A stretch of DNA of 54,733 bases from an uncultured Actinomycetes bacterium (GTDB lineage Bacteria; Actinomycetota; Actinomycetes; Mycobacteriales; Nakamurellaceae), in NCBI GenBank assembly GCA_937926105.1, contig CALANS010000080.1, positions 1-54,733 on the forward strand, written 5' to 3'. Each line of letters opens with the position of its first letter. Positions within the stretch are counted from its first letter, which is position 1. Below are positions 24,607 to 33,329 of the stretch, one piece after another. The position numbers and the translations under genes are program-made. The notes under the pieces were generated by a model. The model had not been told where the DNA came from. It worked only from the letters and a program-made list of their open reading frames with translations, and did no database searches.

Positions 24607-25782
24607 TCACCGCCAGCCGGCCTGCATCCGGGGCGGCGGGGTCTGCTCGCTGCGGCCGGACACCAGGAACTCGCCGCCCACCATCACCATCGCGATCCCG
24701 GGCAGGTCGCCCAACGCGAAGGCCTCCAGCCCGTCGGCCGCCAGCGACCCGGTGACGGGGCCGAGCAGCACGAGATCGGCGGGGGCACCGGGTTCCAGCA
24801 CCCCACTGGGGATCCGGTGAAATCGCGCGGTGTTGCCGGTCCCGACCGCGACCGCGTCCACCGGGTCCATACCGCAGACCCCGGCGAGGAAGCAGATGTT
24901 GCGCATCATGCCGCGCGGGATGACTCCGGTCCCGCCGGGCGTATCGGTGCCCAGCGTCAGCCGATCCAGCGCGCCCGCGGCCCGTAGCTCGCGCACCACC
25001 ACCTGGGTGGCGCGGTAGTTCATCGAGCTGCACACCTCGATCCCGGCATCCGGCAGCCCGCGGACGACCTCACCGATCTCGTTGTCCGGCATGGGAATCG
25101 GGCCACCGGAGATGTGCCCGACGATGTTGGGTCTGACCTGCAGGACCACCTCGCTGCCGGCCACCCTGCTGGATCCCGAGCGGGACACGCCACCGGAGTG
25201 CATCTTGACGACCATGTCGCGCTCGGCCGCCCACGCGACGTATTGCTGCGCCTCGCCGTCACCCAGCCGCGACCAGTCGTAGAAGATGAACTTGAGCTGC
25301 CGGATGCCGGCCTCGGCGATCCGATCGAAGTGCGAAGCGTCCATGCCCGGTACCAGCAGCACGGTGCCGGCGTGCACCCGCACCCCGCTCGGCCGCATCC
25401 GGCCCAGGGTTACCGCCGAGGTGAGCGCGATGCCCAGCACCAGGTCCGGGGTCAGCTCGTCGAAGGGCAAGCCGGGGATGTGCAACTCCCCCGCTGAGAC
25501 CATGCTGGTGGTGCCACCGTGCAGATAGTTGTGGATCCAGCCAACGCTGTTCTGGGCCGGAGTCCACTCGCCGGCCGTCGGGTGCACGTGGCCGTCCACC
25601 AGTCCCGGGATCACCGTCAGGCCGCCGGCATCCAGCACCCGGTCGGCGGAAGCCGGCGAGGCGTCGGCCCCTACCGCGGCGACCGTGTCGCCGTCGAGCA
25701 GGATCGCGGTGTCCCGCAGCGCCGGCTCGCCCCACCTGCCGGTGGCCAGCGCTGCGATGTTGGTGATGAGCGTCGTTGACAT
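24607..25782 (-). CDS. Enamidase-like metal-dependent amidohydrolase
   Basis: A 391-residue amidohydrolase-superfamily enzyme. H65 and H67 (GHVH), K164 (LKFIFYD), H195 (KMHSGG), H223 (VGHISGG) and D280 (GTDTPGG) mark the metal site. The HVHPTAGEWTPAQN segment and HGGTTSMVSAGELHIPG closely resemble enamidase of anaerobic nicotinate breakdown, which hydrolyses 6-oxo-tetrahydronicotinate. Substrate here is inferred. The ATG at 25782 is preferred: GGAAGG lies about 8 bases upstream. It is divergent from the luciferase-like oxidoreductase, sharing a 75-bp promoter region. Confidence 0.78.
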   Translation of the reverse strand: MSTTLITNIAALATGRWGEPALRDTAILLDGDTVAAVGADASPASADRVLDAGGLTVIPGLVDGHVHPTAGEWTPAQNSVGWIHNYLHGGTTSMVSAGELHIPGLPFDELTPDLVLGIALTSAVTLGRMRPSGVRVHAGTVLLVPGMDASHFDRIAEAGIRQLKFIFYDWSRLGDGEAQQYVAWAAERDMVVKMHSGGVSRSGSSRVAGSEVVLQVRPNIVGHISGGPIPMPDNEIGEVVRGLPDAGIEVCSSMNYRATQVVVRELRAAGALDRLTLGTDTPGGTGVIPRGMMRNICFLAGVCGMDPVDAVAVGTGNTARFHRIPSGVLEPGAPADLVLLGPVTGSLAADGLEAFALGDLPGIAMVMVGGEFLVSGRSEQTPPPRMQAGWR

Positions 25783-25803
25783 GGATCGCCACCTTCCGTG
25801 AAG

Positions 25804-25816
25804 ATATACATTATCC
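25804..25816. promoter_or_regulatory. Operator candidate, copy 1 (divergent promoter)
   Basis: ATATACATTATCC shares 11 of 13 bases with GGATACATTATCC at 27200-27212. It lies between the amidohydrolase and oxidoreductase genes, where a repressor could shut both. A/T-rich bases around it also suit a -10 region. Confidence 0.5.
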
Positions 25817-25856
25817 AATCAGGCACATGGCGGCTAGCCAAGGGAAGGATTCACAG

Positions 25857-26849
25857 ATGGTCAGCACGGGCGTCGGACTCTTCCCCACCGAACCGATCGG
25901 AGCGATGCGGGAGCTGACCCTGCTGGCCGAGTCCCTGGGCTACGACCACGCATGGTTCGGGGACTCCCAGAACATCTGGCGGGAGTCCTCGACGACCATC
26001 GGCGCCTGCGCGGTCGGCACCGAGCGCATCACCTTTGGCACCGGCGTCACCAACGCCGTGACCCGGCACCCCTCACTGCTCGCCTCCACCTGGGCGACGC
26101 TGGCCGAGTTCACCGGTGGGCGGGCGGCGCTGGGCATCGGCACAGGGGACTCGTCGCTGCGCACCATGGGCCTGTCACCGCTGAAGCTGGCCGAACTCGA
26201 GCGAGCCATCGCCGACCTGCGCGGCCTGCTGCGCGGCGAATCGGTGACGGAGCCCGCCAGCGGCGCCGAGTATCGCCTGAACTACCTCACCGAACCCGCC
26301 AAGGTGCCGATCTACATCGCGGCCTCCGCTCCCAAGATCTTGCGGATGTCCGGCAGGATCGCGGACGGCGTGATCATCCTGGTGGGCACCGCCCCGGAGT
26401 TCATTGAGGCCGCGCTGGCCACGGTGGCCGCAGGCGCCGCCGAGGCCGGCCGCAGCATGGACGACATCCACACCGTGCTGTGGACCCCCACCGCCATCGG
26501 CGACGACGGTGCACAGGCCAGATCACTGGTCCGGGCGCATGTTTCGCGAGTGGTGATCCGGCCACTGCCCGCCGAGGTGGACCCGCGCATGCAGGCCGCG
26601 GTAGACCAGATCCGCCAACATTACGACTACTACCAGCACATGGTCCCAGGGGCCGAGCACGCCTCACTGGTGCCCGACGAACTGGTCGACATGTTCGCGC
26701 TCGCGGGCACTCCCGACGAATGCAGCGCCCGGCTGGACCGGATCGTCGGCACTGGCATCGACCAGGTCTCCATCGTGCCGTTCGTTCCGGCCGGGGCGAG
26801 TCGTGAGCCCACCATCCGCACGTTCGCATCATTGATGGACGGCCGGTGA
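25857..26849 (+). CDS. Luciferase-like (LLM) flavin/F420-type oxidoreductase
   Basis: A 330-residue TIM-barrel protein of the bacterial luciferase superfamily. GLFPTEP at the start, LAESLGYDHAWFGDS, FGTGVTNAVTRHP and ALGIGTGDSSLRTMGL match the Mer-like F420-dependent branch more than FMN monooxygenases; the latter remains possible. It could reduce a hydroxylated ring before the amidohydrolase opens it. The ATG at 25857 is chosen for GGGAAGGA 7 bases upstream. Divergent from the enamidase-like gene, with a shared operator. Confidence 0.82.
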   Translation: MVSTGVGLFPTEPIGAMRELTLLAESLGYDHAWFGDSQNIWRESSTTIGACAVGTERITFGTGVTNAVTRHPSLLASTWATLAEFTGGRAALGIGTGDSSLRTMGLSPLKLAELERAIADLRGLLRGESVTEPASGAEYRLNYLTEPAKVPIYIAASAPKILRMSGRIADGVIILVGTAPEFIEAALATVAAGAAEAGRSMDDIHTVLWTPTAIGDDGAQARSLVRAHVSRVVIRPLPAEVDPRMQAAVDQIRQHYDYYQHMVPGAEHASLVPDELVDMFALAGTPDECSARLDRIVGTGIDQVSIVPFVPAGASREPTIRTFASLMDGR

Positions 26850-27217
26850 CGGTGCCGTCCGACGGCACACGCTACCCGGCCCCCGGTGACGACGTCCCCG
26901 GCGCACCGCCGCCGTTGGAGGGCGCGCCGGCCGGGAACGACGCGGCCGAGGGCGCCGCCCAGTCGCTCCCCGACCCGACTAGCGGTCCGCACACCCACCG
27001 CCCCGGCCCCGCGTCCGATGCGGCCGGCGACGCGCTGCCGGTTCCCGTCCGGCACTCGCCGCGGCGCGCTCGGAGGATCGTCGGAGCCGCGCTCATCGCG
27101 GCGGCGCTGCTGGTCGCACTGGTGCGCCGGAGAGGAGCCGCTGCCCGCGCCGACCGCTCCAGCCGACCGCCGACACCCCTGGCGCGTCACCGGATGACCG
27201 GATACATTATCCGATGA
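26846..27217 (+). CDS. Possible small single-pass membrane protein
   Basis: A 123-residue frame that starts GTG in the stop codon of the oxidoreductase gene (GTGA). It is Pro/Ala/Gly-rich for 70 residues, then has one membrane segment (RIVGAALIAAALLVALV) and a basic end that runs over the second operator palindrome. Coupled start and TM segment favour a real gene; low complexity and the overlap with a regulatory site argue against. Confidence 0.35.
   Translation: MTVPSDGTRYPAPGDDVPGAPPPLEGAPAGNDAAEGAAQSLPDPTSGPHTHRPGPASDAAGDALPVPVRHSPRRARRIVGAALIAAALLVALVRRRGAAARADRSSRPPTPLARHRMTGYIIR
27199..27213. promoter_or_regulatory. Operator candidate, copy 2 (ABC/Mo-hydroxylase operon)
   Basis: CGGATACATTATCCG is a perfect 6-bp inverted repeat with a CAT centre, 85 bp before the substrate-binding protein gene. 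The related sequence near 25810 controls the other half of the locus. FadR-type GntR regulators bind short palindromes of this kind. Confidence 0.6.
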
Positions 27218-27297
27218 TCCCTGCCACATTGTCTGCATGGACCCATCGTTCGACCACCCGCCATGATGGCCGGTGCCATCGTCACCTGGAGGACTGA

Positions 27298-28344
27298 ATG
27301 CGATCAACCAAGGCCCGCGCGGCCACCGCCCTCGCCGTCGCCGCTGTGTTGGCGATCGGTGGCTGTGCCAGCGGCTCCGGCAGCGATAATGGCAGCAGCG
27401 CTACGAACGGCTCCGAGCCCTCCGGTAGCACCAGCCAGAGTTCCGGCGGCGCATCAGGCTCGACCACCATGCGGATCTCGGCGACCGGGCTGGACAGCCT
27501 GCCGTTCATGGCGATCCTGCAGGTGGCCGTCGACAAGGGCTGGTTCAGCGACCAGGGCCTGAACGTGGAGATGTACTCCGGTGGGGGCGGGGGCAACACC
27601 CTGCGTGCCGTCACCACCGGCGACGCCGACATCGCGATCGCCGGCAACACCGCCGTGGTGCTGGCCGCGGCGCAGGCCGATTCCAACATGACCATCGTCG
27701 CCCCGTGGTTCCAGGTCAACGACTTCTACTGGATCACCGACAAGGCCGACGCGAAGATCGACGGGGCCACCCTCGGGTTCTCCAGCGCCGGGTCGTCCAC
27801 CGAGCTGACCGTCAAGGCAATCCAGAAGAAGTACCCATCGGTCAAGTCGCAGGCGATCGGCGGCATGGGCGACAACTGGACCGCGGTGAAGGCCGGGAAC
27901 ATCACCGCCGGCTGGGCGATGCACCCGTTCCTGACCGACAAGGAGCAGAACGACGGCGCGAAGGTGCTGGTGACCGCCCGCGACATCGTCGGCGACTTCC
28001 CGGCCGACCTGGTCGCCGTGAACAAGGATTACGCGAGCAAGAACCCCGAGGCGATGAAGAACTTCTTCACGGTGGTGGGCAAGGCATTCCAGTACGTCAC
28101 CGGCTCCACCGCAGACGCCGCCAAGGATCTGGCCAAGCTGCTGAAGATGGACTCCAGCCTGGTGGAGGCCTCGCTCAAGGACACCCCGGAACTGGATAAG
28201 GCCTATTCACTCAAGGTCGACCCGGATGCGCTGAAGAACCTCTCGACCATGATGAACGAGACCGGGCAGATCAGCGAGCCGATCGACTGGTCCACCGCAC
28301 TCGACCAGCAGTACCTGCCGGAGGCGGATCGGGCCACCTTCTAA
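27298..28344 (+). CDS. ABC importer substrate-binding lipoprotein (SsuA/NMT1-like)
   Basis: A 348-residue protein with a lipoprotein signal peptide (AVLAIGGC, lipid Cys23), a Ser/Gly-rich linker to about residue 55, then a periplasmic-binding fold of the NMT1/THI5-like family: GLDSLPFMAILQVAVDKGWF, GGNTLRAVTTGDADIAIAG, GFSSAGSSTELTVKAI. The family binds aromatic sulfonates, nitrate, pyrimidines or other small heterocycles. GGAGG lies 5-6 bases before the ATG. First gene of the operon that runs to 34667. Confidence 0.9.
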   Translation: MRSTKARAATALAVAAVLAIGGCASGSGSDNGSSATNGSEPSGSTSQSSGGASGSTTMRISATGLDSLPFMAILQVAVDKGWFSDQGLNVEMYSGGGGGNTLRAVTTGDADIAIAGNTAVVLAAAQADSNMTIVAPWFQVNDFYWITDKADAKIDGATLGFSSAGSSTELTVKAIQKKYPSVKSQAIGGMGDNWTAVKAGNITAGWAMHPFLTDKEQNDGAKVLVTARDIVGDFPADLVAVNKDYASKNPEAMKNFFTVVGKAFQYVTGSTADAAKDLAKLLKMDSSLVEASLKDTPELDKAYSLKVDPDALKNLSTMMNETGQISEPIDWSTALDQQYLPEADRATF

Positions 28345-28373
28345 CCCCACGCCCCAACCCTCGGGTATGCCAC

Positions 28374-28402
28374 GGCCGCCCGGTGCGATGCGCCGGGCGG
28401 CC
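28374..28402 (+). promoter_or_regulatory. GC-rich hairpin after the binding-protein gene
   Basis: GGCCGCCCGG and CCGGGCGGCC form a 10-bp perfect stem around a 9-base loop, 30 bp after the stop codon. There is no T tract. Such hairpins between a binding-protein gene and its ATPase gene often protect the upstream mRNA or end part of the transcripts, giving more binding protein than channel. Confidence 0.5.
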
Positions 28403-28467
28403 GCCGGCCAACAACAGCACAGCACCCAGGGCAGCATCGACCACAGCACCGACCACACCGGAGAATC

Positions 28468-29298
28468 ATGACGAAGCCACAGCAGACCACCCCCGGCCGT
28501 GACATCGAGTTCTCCGGCGTCGGCGTCACATTCCACAGCGGTGATCGCGACGTGGTTGCCGTCACCGATGTCACGCAACACATTCCGGATCGCACATTCG
28601 TCTCGATCGTCGGACCCAGCGGATGCGGCAAGTCCACGCTGCTGTCGGTGGTAGCCGGGTTGCAGCGGCCCACCACCGGCGAAGTTCGCATCGGCGGCGA
28701 ACCGGTGCGCGGCCCCAACCGGCAGGTGGGCCTGGTCTTCCAGGAGGATTCCACGCTGCCGTGGCGCACCGTCACCGACAATGTGCGGTTCGCCCTGCAG
28801 ATGGCCGGCGTCTCACGCGCCGAACAGCGCGACCGGGCCGCCGATGCCATCGAGCTGGTCGGGCTGTCCGGCTTCGAGCAGGCGTTCCCGCACGCATTGT
28901 CCGGCGGCATGCGGCAGCGGGTGGCGCTGGCCCGCACCCTGGCCGCCCAACCCTCGGTGGTGTTGATGGACGAGCCGTTCGCCGCCCTGGATCAGCAAAC
29001 CAGGTTGCTACTCGGTGGCGAGGTGGTGCGGATCTGGAGCCAGACCCACCAGACGGTGCTGTTCATCACGCATGACATCTCCGAGGCAATCCTGCTCTCC
29101 CAACAGGTCTGGGTGATGAGCTACCGGCCGGGCACCATCATCGACGTCATCGACGTTGACCTGCCGGACGACCGGGACCCCGGCATCGTGTCCACCCCGG
29201 CATTCAATGCCCTGCAGAACCGGGTGTGGGAGTCCCTGCGGGCCGAATCGATGCGCGGCTTCGCGCAGGAGACCGGCAGCGGAGGAGTGGGCCGATGA
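28468..29298 (+). CDS. ABC importer ATPase (SsuB/TauB/NrtD-like)
   Basis: A 276-residue ATPase: Walker A GPSGCGKST (49-57), Q-loop FQED (91-94), signature LSGGMRQRVALA, Walker B VVLMDEPFAALD and H-loop FITHD. The LPWRTVTDNV stretch after the Q-loop is typical of nitrate/sulfonate/taurine importers. It powers uptake with the two permeases that follow. The stop overlaps the next start (ATGA). Confidence 0.93.
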   Translation: MTKPQQTTPGRDIEFSGVGVTFHSGDRDVVAVTDVTQHIPDRTFVSIVGPSGCGKSTLLSVVAGLQRPTTGEVRIGGEPVRGPNRQVGLVFQEDSTLPWRTVTDNVRFALQMAGVSRAEQRDRAADAIELVGLSGFEQAFPHALSGGMRQRVALARTLAAQPSVVLMDEPFAALDQQTRLLLGGEVVRIWSQTHQTVLFITHDISEAILLSQQVWVMSYRPGTIIDVIDVDLPDDRDPGIVSTPAFNALQNRVWESLRAESMRGFAQETGSGGVGR

Positions 29299-30107
29299 CG
29301 GCCGCCCTCGACTCGGCGTCTCCGGCCCGCCGAACCCGGCGACGCTCATCGGACGCGACGGTCAGCGCCATCGCCACCGCCGGTCTGCTGGTCGCGCTGG
29401 TGGTGGTGCTGCAGGTCGGTGCCGCCGCGAAGTGGTGGTCCTCGGCGATCCTGCCGGCGCCCACCGCGGTGGCGAGGTCGGCGTGGGATCTGCTCGCCAC
29501 CGGCCAGTTCTGGTCCGATGTCGGCCGAACGAGCTTCGAGATCATCATGTCCTTGATCATCGGCCTCGGCCTGGGACTGCTACTGGCGCTGGGATTCTGG
29601 AAGGCGCCGTATATCGGCAGGGTCCTGGAGCCCTACCTGATGGCCTTCTACGCCGTCCCGCTGGTGCTGTTCTACCCGGTGATGATGGTGCTGGTCGGGA
29701 TCAACGCGTGGTCGGTGATCGTGCTGGCCAGCATCATGGCGCTGATCCCGATGGCGGTCAACTGTTGGGTGGGGCTCGCCGGTATCCCGCCGGTGTACCT
29801 GCGGCTGGCCCGTTCGGTGCGCTGCACGCCGCTGCAAACCCTCTGGCGCATCGCGCTTCCCGCCGCGGCCCCGTTCATCATGGCGGGTCTGCGGCTGGGC
29901 ACGGTCTACGCGCTGATCGGCGCGATCGCGATGGAGTTCACCACCGCGCAGGCGGGCATGGGCTACCGGATCCGCTACCTGTACGAGTACTACTCCACGG
30001 TGCAGATGTACGCCTACATCGTGGTGGTACTGATCGTGTCGATGATCCTGACCGGCGCCCTGGTGGCGGCCGAACGCTCGCTGCTGTCCCGACGGGGTAA
30101 CCGGTGA
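29295..30107 (+). CDS. ABC importer permease 1
   Basis: A 270-residue membrane protein with six predicted helices and the BPD_transp_1 pattern: ILPAPTAVARSAWDLLATG, a periplasmic-side start, and the coupling loop LRLARSVRCTPLQTLWRIAL followed by PAAAPFI. The ATG at 29295 overlaps the ATPase stop by 4 bases. With the second, different permease it should form a heterodimeric channel. Confidence 0.92.
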   Translation: MTAALDSASPARRTRRRSSDATVSAIATAGLLVALVVVLQVGAAAKWWSSAILPAPTAVARSAWDLLATGQFWSDVGRTSFEIIMSLIIGLGLGLLLALGFWKAPYIGRVLEPYLMAFYAVPLVLFYPVMMVLVGINAWSVIVLASIMALIPMAVNCWVGLAGIPPVYLRLARSVRCTPLQTLWRIALPAAAPFIMAGLRLGTVYALIGAIAMEFTTAQAGMGYRIRYLYEYYSTVQMYAYIVVVLIVSMILTGALVAAERSLLSRRGNR

Positions 30108-30150
30108 CGGGGCCCGTCGCGGCCGGGCGGATTCCGGTGGGAGAGCGGCG

Positions 30151-30939
30151 ATGACGACGGTGGACAGTCAGGCCCCGGCGTCGGCAGCCACCGGGGCTCG
30201 GCGACCCAGACGGTGGCGCGGCGCGGTTCCGATCGGCAGCGTCGTGGTGGCCGTGTTGGCGGTGCTGGTGTGGCACATCTCCGCCGGGTTGACGTTCGTC
30301 ATCCCGTCGCCTGCCGCGACGCTGCGGGCGCTGGTCCGTGACCTGGGCGATGCCGGCTACCTCACGAACCTGCGATACACCATGGTCGCGTCGCTGTGGG
30401 CCTTCGTCATCGCGGTGCTGATCGGTCTGGCACTGGGGCTGCTGCTGGGCGGGTCCCGGCTGGCCAGCGTGATTTTCGAGCCATTGCTGGTGGCCCTCAA
30501 CGGCGTTCCGAAGATCGTGATCTACCCGATCCTGCTGCCGATCTTCTCCCTCGGCATCGAGTCCAAGATTGCGATGGGGGTGCTGTTCGCGCTGTTCCCG
30601 GTGATGACGAACGTGACCACCGGCGTGCGGTCGATCCCCACCGTGTATTGGAAGCTGGCCCGCTCGGTGAACTGCTCGAAGTGGCAAACCCTGCTGCACA
30701 TCGTGCTGCCCGCGCTGCGCCGCCCGCTGCTGACCGGGCTCCGGCTGGCGGTCAGCCTGGCGCTGGTCGGCGTGGTGCTGGGCGAATTCTTTGCCACCCG
30801 CTTCGGCCTGGGCCGGGTGGTGCTGCAGGCATACTCGGTGGGCAACTACGCCGACATGATGAGCTCGATCATTCTGCTGATCGCGATCTCGTTCGTCATC
30901 TCCCTGGTGTTGTGGGCGTTCGAACGGCGGGTGCGGTAA
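30151..30939 (+). CDS. ABC importer permease 2
   Basis: A 262-residue permease of the same family: FVIPSPAATLRALVRDL near the N-terminus, helices to residue 255, and the coupling loop WKLARSVNCSKWQTLLHIVL then PALRRPL. Having two distinct permeases differs from the single-permease SsuC/TauC systems and resembles importers for pyrimidine- or hydantoin-like compounds. GGGAGAGCG precedes the ATG. Two bases separate its stop from the next GTG. Confidence 0.92.
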   Translation: MTTVDSQAPASAATGARRPRRWRGAVPIGSVVVAVLAVLVWHISAGLTFVIPSPAATLRALVRDLGDAGYLTNLRYTMVASLWAFVIAVLIGLALGLLLGGSRLASVIFEPLLVALNGVPKIVIYPILLPIFSLGIESKIAMGVLFALFPVMTNVTTGVRSIPTVYWKLARSVNCSKWQTLLHIVLPALRRPLLTGLRLAVSLALVGVVLGEFFATRFGLGRVVLQAYSVGNYADMMSSIILLIAISFVISLVLWAFERRVR

Positions 30940-30941
30940 CG

Positions 30942-33329
30942 GTGCACGAGACGGACCGGCCCCGCTGGGTCGGGCGGTCGGTGGGCCGACGCGAGGACGA
31001 TCGGCTGCTGCACGGTCGCGGCACCTTCGTCGCAGACCTGGTGGACGCCGACACCGCCGCCGTGGTGTTCGTGCGCAGCATGCAGGCGCACGCGATCATC
31101 GAGCGCATCGACACCTCCGCGGCGACCGCCGCGACCGGCGTGCTGCTGGTCGCCACCGCCGCCGACCTTGGCCTCGGTTCGCTGCCGCTGCTGCACGTGC
31201 CCGACCCGACGTTCGCCGCTGCCACCGGGTTCGCCATGACCGATCCACGGCTGCCCTGCCTGGCCGGCGACCGGGTGACCTACGTCGGGCAGCCGGTGGT
31301 CGCAGTGGTGGCGACGAATCGCCGGCTCGCCGAGGATGCGGCGGAGCTGGTGCAGGTCGAGTACCGGCCGCTGCCGCCGGTCCTCGACCCCGCAGCCGCG
31401 CTGCAGCCCGACACCACGACGATCCACCCCCACCTGCCCAGCAACGAGGCGGCACGGATCGGTTATGCCTTCGGCGATCTGGAGTCCGCCAAGTCTGCCG
31501 CGGCTGCGGTGGTGCAGCGCGAGCTACGAATCGGCCGGCACGCCGCGATGCCGATGGAGTGCCGCGGAGTACTCGCCCGGCCCGCGACCTCCGGGCACCT
31601 GGAGGTGATCACCTCAACCCAGATCCCCCACCGGGTACGGGAAACCATTTGCGCTGCCACCGGACTGCCGGAGGACGCGGTTCGGGTGCACACGGTGGAT
31701 GTGGGTGGCGGCTTCGGCGGTAAGGCCAACGTGTACGGCGAGGAGGCGGTGCTGCTGGCGCTCGCCGACCGGCTGCACCGGCCGGTGGCCTGGATCGAGG
31801 ACCGCGCGGAGCACCTGATCTCCGCGGCGCATGGCCGTGACCAGACCCACCGCTGCCGGCTGACTGTGGCCGCCGACGGCGAGATCCTCGCGCTGGAAGA
31901 CGATTTCGTCATCGACGTCGGGGCCGGCAGCCTGTGGACCGCCGGGATCATCGCCAACACCGCGATCCACCTACTGGGCCCCTACCGAATCCCGGTCGCC
32001 CGGATCGCGGGCCGGGCCGCCTTCACCACCAAGACGATCGTGGCCCAGTACCGCGGTGCCGGCCGCCCGGAGGCCTGCTTCGCGCTGGAGCGGTGCCTGG
32101 ATGCCGCCGCCGCCGAACTGGGCATGTCGCCGGTGCAGATCCGTCGGCGCAACCTGCTCGATCGCGACGATCTCCCCTACTCCCGGCCGATCCCCTACCG
32201 GGACGGTGTGCCGATCCGCTACGACGGCGCCGACTACCGGGCCGTGCTGGATGCCGCACTGGACATGCTGCCGCCGCAGGCCAAGTCCGACGAGGCCGCC
32301 CGGCACCCGGACCTGTCGATCGGGCACGGGGTGGCCAACTACATCGAGGCCACCGGGCGCGGCCCCTTCGAAACGGCGGTCGTCGCCCTGGGCGCCGATG
32401 GCCGGTTCACTGTATCGGCCGGCTCGGCCAGTTCGGGTCAGTCGCACGAGACGGTCTGGGCCCAGATCGCCGCCGACGCGCTCGGCGTGGATCCCACCCG
32501 TATCGACGTGCGCACCGGCGATACCGACGCGGTGCCGGACGGCATCGGGACCTTCGCCAGCCGCTCGGCGGTGGTCGCCGGATCGGCCATCCATATCGCC
32601 GCGGGTGAGGTCGTCGAGCAGGCAGCGCAGCTCGTCGCCAAGGAGGCGGGGTGCGCCGCCGAGCAGGTGTCCTTCGCCGACGGCGCCTTCACCGCCGACC
32701 CGGCAGCCGGCCCACGCAGCTGGGACGATCTGGTCGCCGCGCTGGGCGAGCACGGCAGCCTATCCGGCGCACCCTATCCGGAGTCGCTGCATCGCTACCG
32801 CCCGCCGACGGTGACCTGGACCATGGGTACCCACTCGGTGCTGGTCGGCGTCGATGAGGAGACCGGTCTGTGCCGGGTGTTGCGCTACGCAGTTGCCCAT
32901 GAGGGCGGCCTGGAGATCAACCCCGCCGTGGTGCTGGGGCAGGTGCAGGGTGGCGTCGCCCAGGGGCTCGGCGGCGCCCTCCTGGAGGAACTCGTCTACT
33001 CCGACACCGGGCAGCCTGAAGTGACCACGCTGGCGGACTACCCGCTGGTCGGCCCGGTGGAGATGCCCGACGTGCAGGTCCGCCACCTGCACGCGGCCAC
33101 GGCGGCCAACCCGCTGGGAGTGCGCGGCGCGGGCGAGAGCGGCACCATCGCGGTGTACGCCGCGATCGCCTCCGCCGTCGATGACGCGCTCGGGCGCCCG
33201 CGTGACGGCATCGCGGCCACCCCGATCCGGCCGGAGCAGGTCGCCGACCTGGCGGCCCGAGCCGGCGCATCCACCACCGTGCCGGTCGGACCGGAACCAG
33301 CCGCCGCCGACGCCGGAGCCACCCGGTGA
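30942..33329 (+). CDS. Molybdenum hydroxylase large subunit (xanthine dehydrogenase family)
   Basis: A 795-residue protein with the molybdopterin-binding signatures GGGFGGKANVYGEE, AQYRGAGRPEA and VRGAGESG, whose Glu (about 732) is the active-site base. The CO dehydrogenase loop (AYRCSF) is absent, so it is a hydroxylase of an aromatic N-heterocycle or aldehyde, not CO oxidase. It adds oxygen from water to carbon beside ring nitrogen, with electrons passing to the FeS and FAD subunits. Start GTG 30942, two bases after the permease gene; the N-terminal RWVGRSVGRREDDRLLHGRG is the family's usual start. Its stop overlaps the FAD subunit gene. Confidence 0.93.
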   Translation: MHETDRPRWVGRSVGRREDDRLLHGRGTFVADLVDADTAAVVFVRSMQAHAIIERIDTSAATAATGVLLVATAADLGLGSLPLLHVPDPTFAAATGFAMTDPRLPCLAGDRVTYVGQPVVAVVATNRRLAEDAAELVQVEYRPLPPVLDPAAALQPDTTTIHPHLPSNEAARIGYAFGDLESAKSAAAAVVQRELRIGRHAAMPMECRGVLARPATSGHLEVITSTQIPHRVRETICAATGLPEDAVRVHTVDVGGGFGGKANVYGEEAVLLALADRLHRPVAWIEDRAEHLISAAHGRDQTHRCRLTVAADGEILALEDDFVIDVGAGSLWTAGIIANTAIHLLGPYRIPVARIAGRAAFTTKTIVAQYRGAGRPEACFALERCLDAAAAELGMSPVQIRRRNLLDRDDLPYSRPIPYRDGVPIRYDGADYRAVLDAALDMLPPQAKSDEAARHPDLSIGHGVANYIEATGRGPFETAVVALGADGRFTVSAGSASSGQSHETVWAQIAADALGVDPTRIDVRTGDTDAVPDGIGTFASRSAVVAGSAIHIAAGEVVEQAAQLVAKEAGCAAEQVSFADGAFTADPAAGPRSWDDLVAALGEHGSLSGAPYPESLHRYRPPTVTWTMGTHSVLVGVDEETGLCRVLRYAVAHEGGLEINPAVVLGQVQGGVAQGLGGALLEELVYSDTGQPEVTTLADYPLVGPVEMPDVQVRHLHAATAANPLGVRGAGESGTIAVYAAIASAVDDALGRPRDGIAATPIRPEQVADLAARAGASTTVPVGPEPAAADAGATR

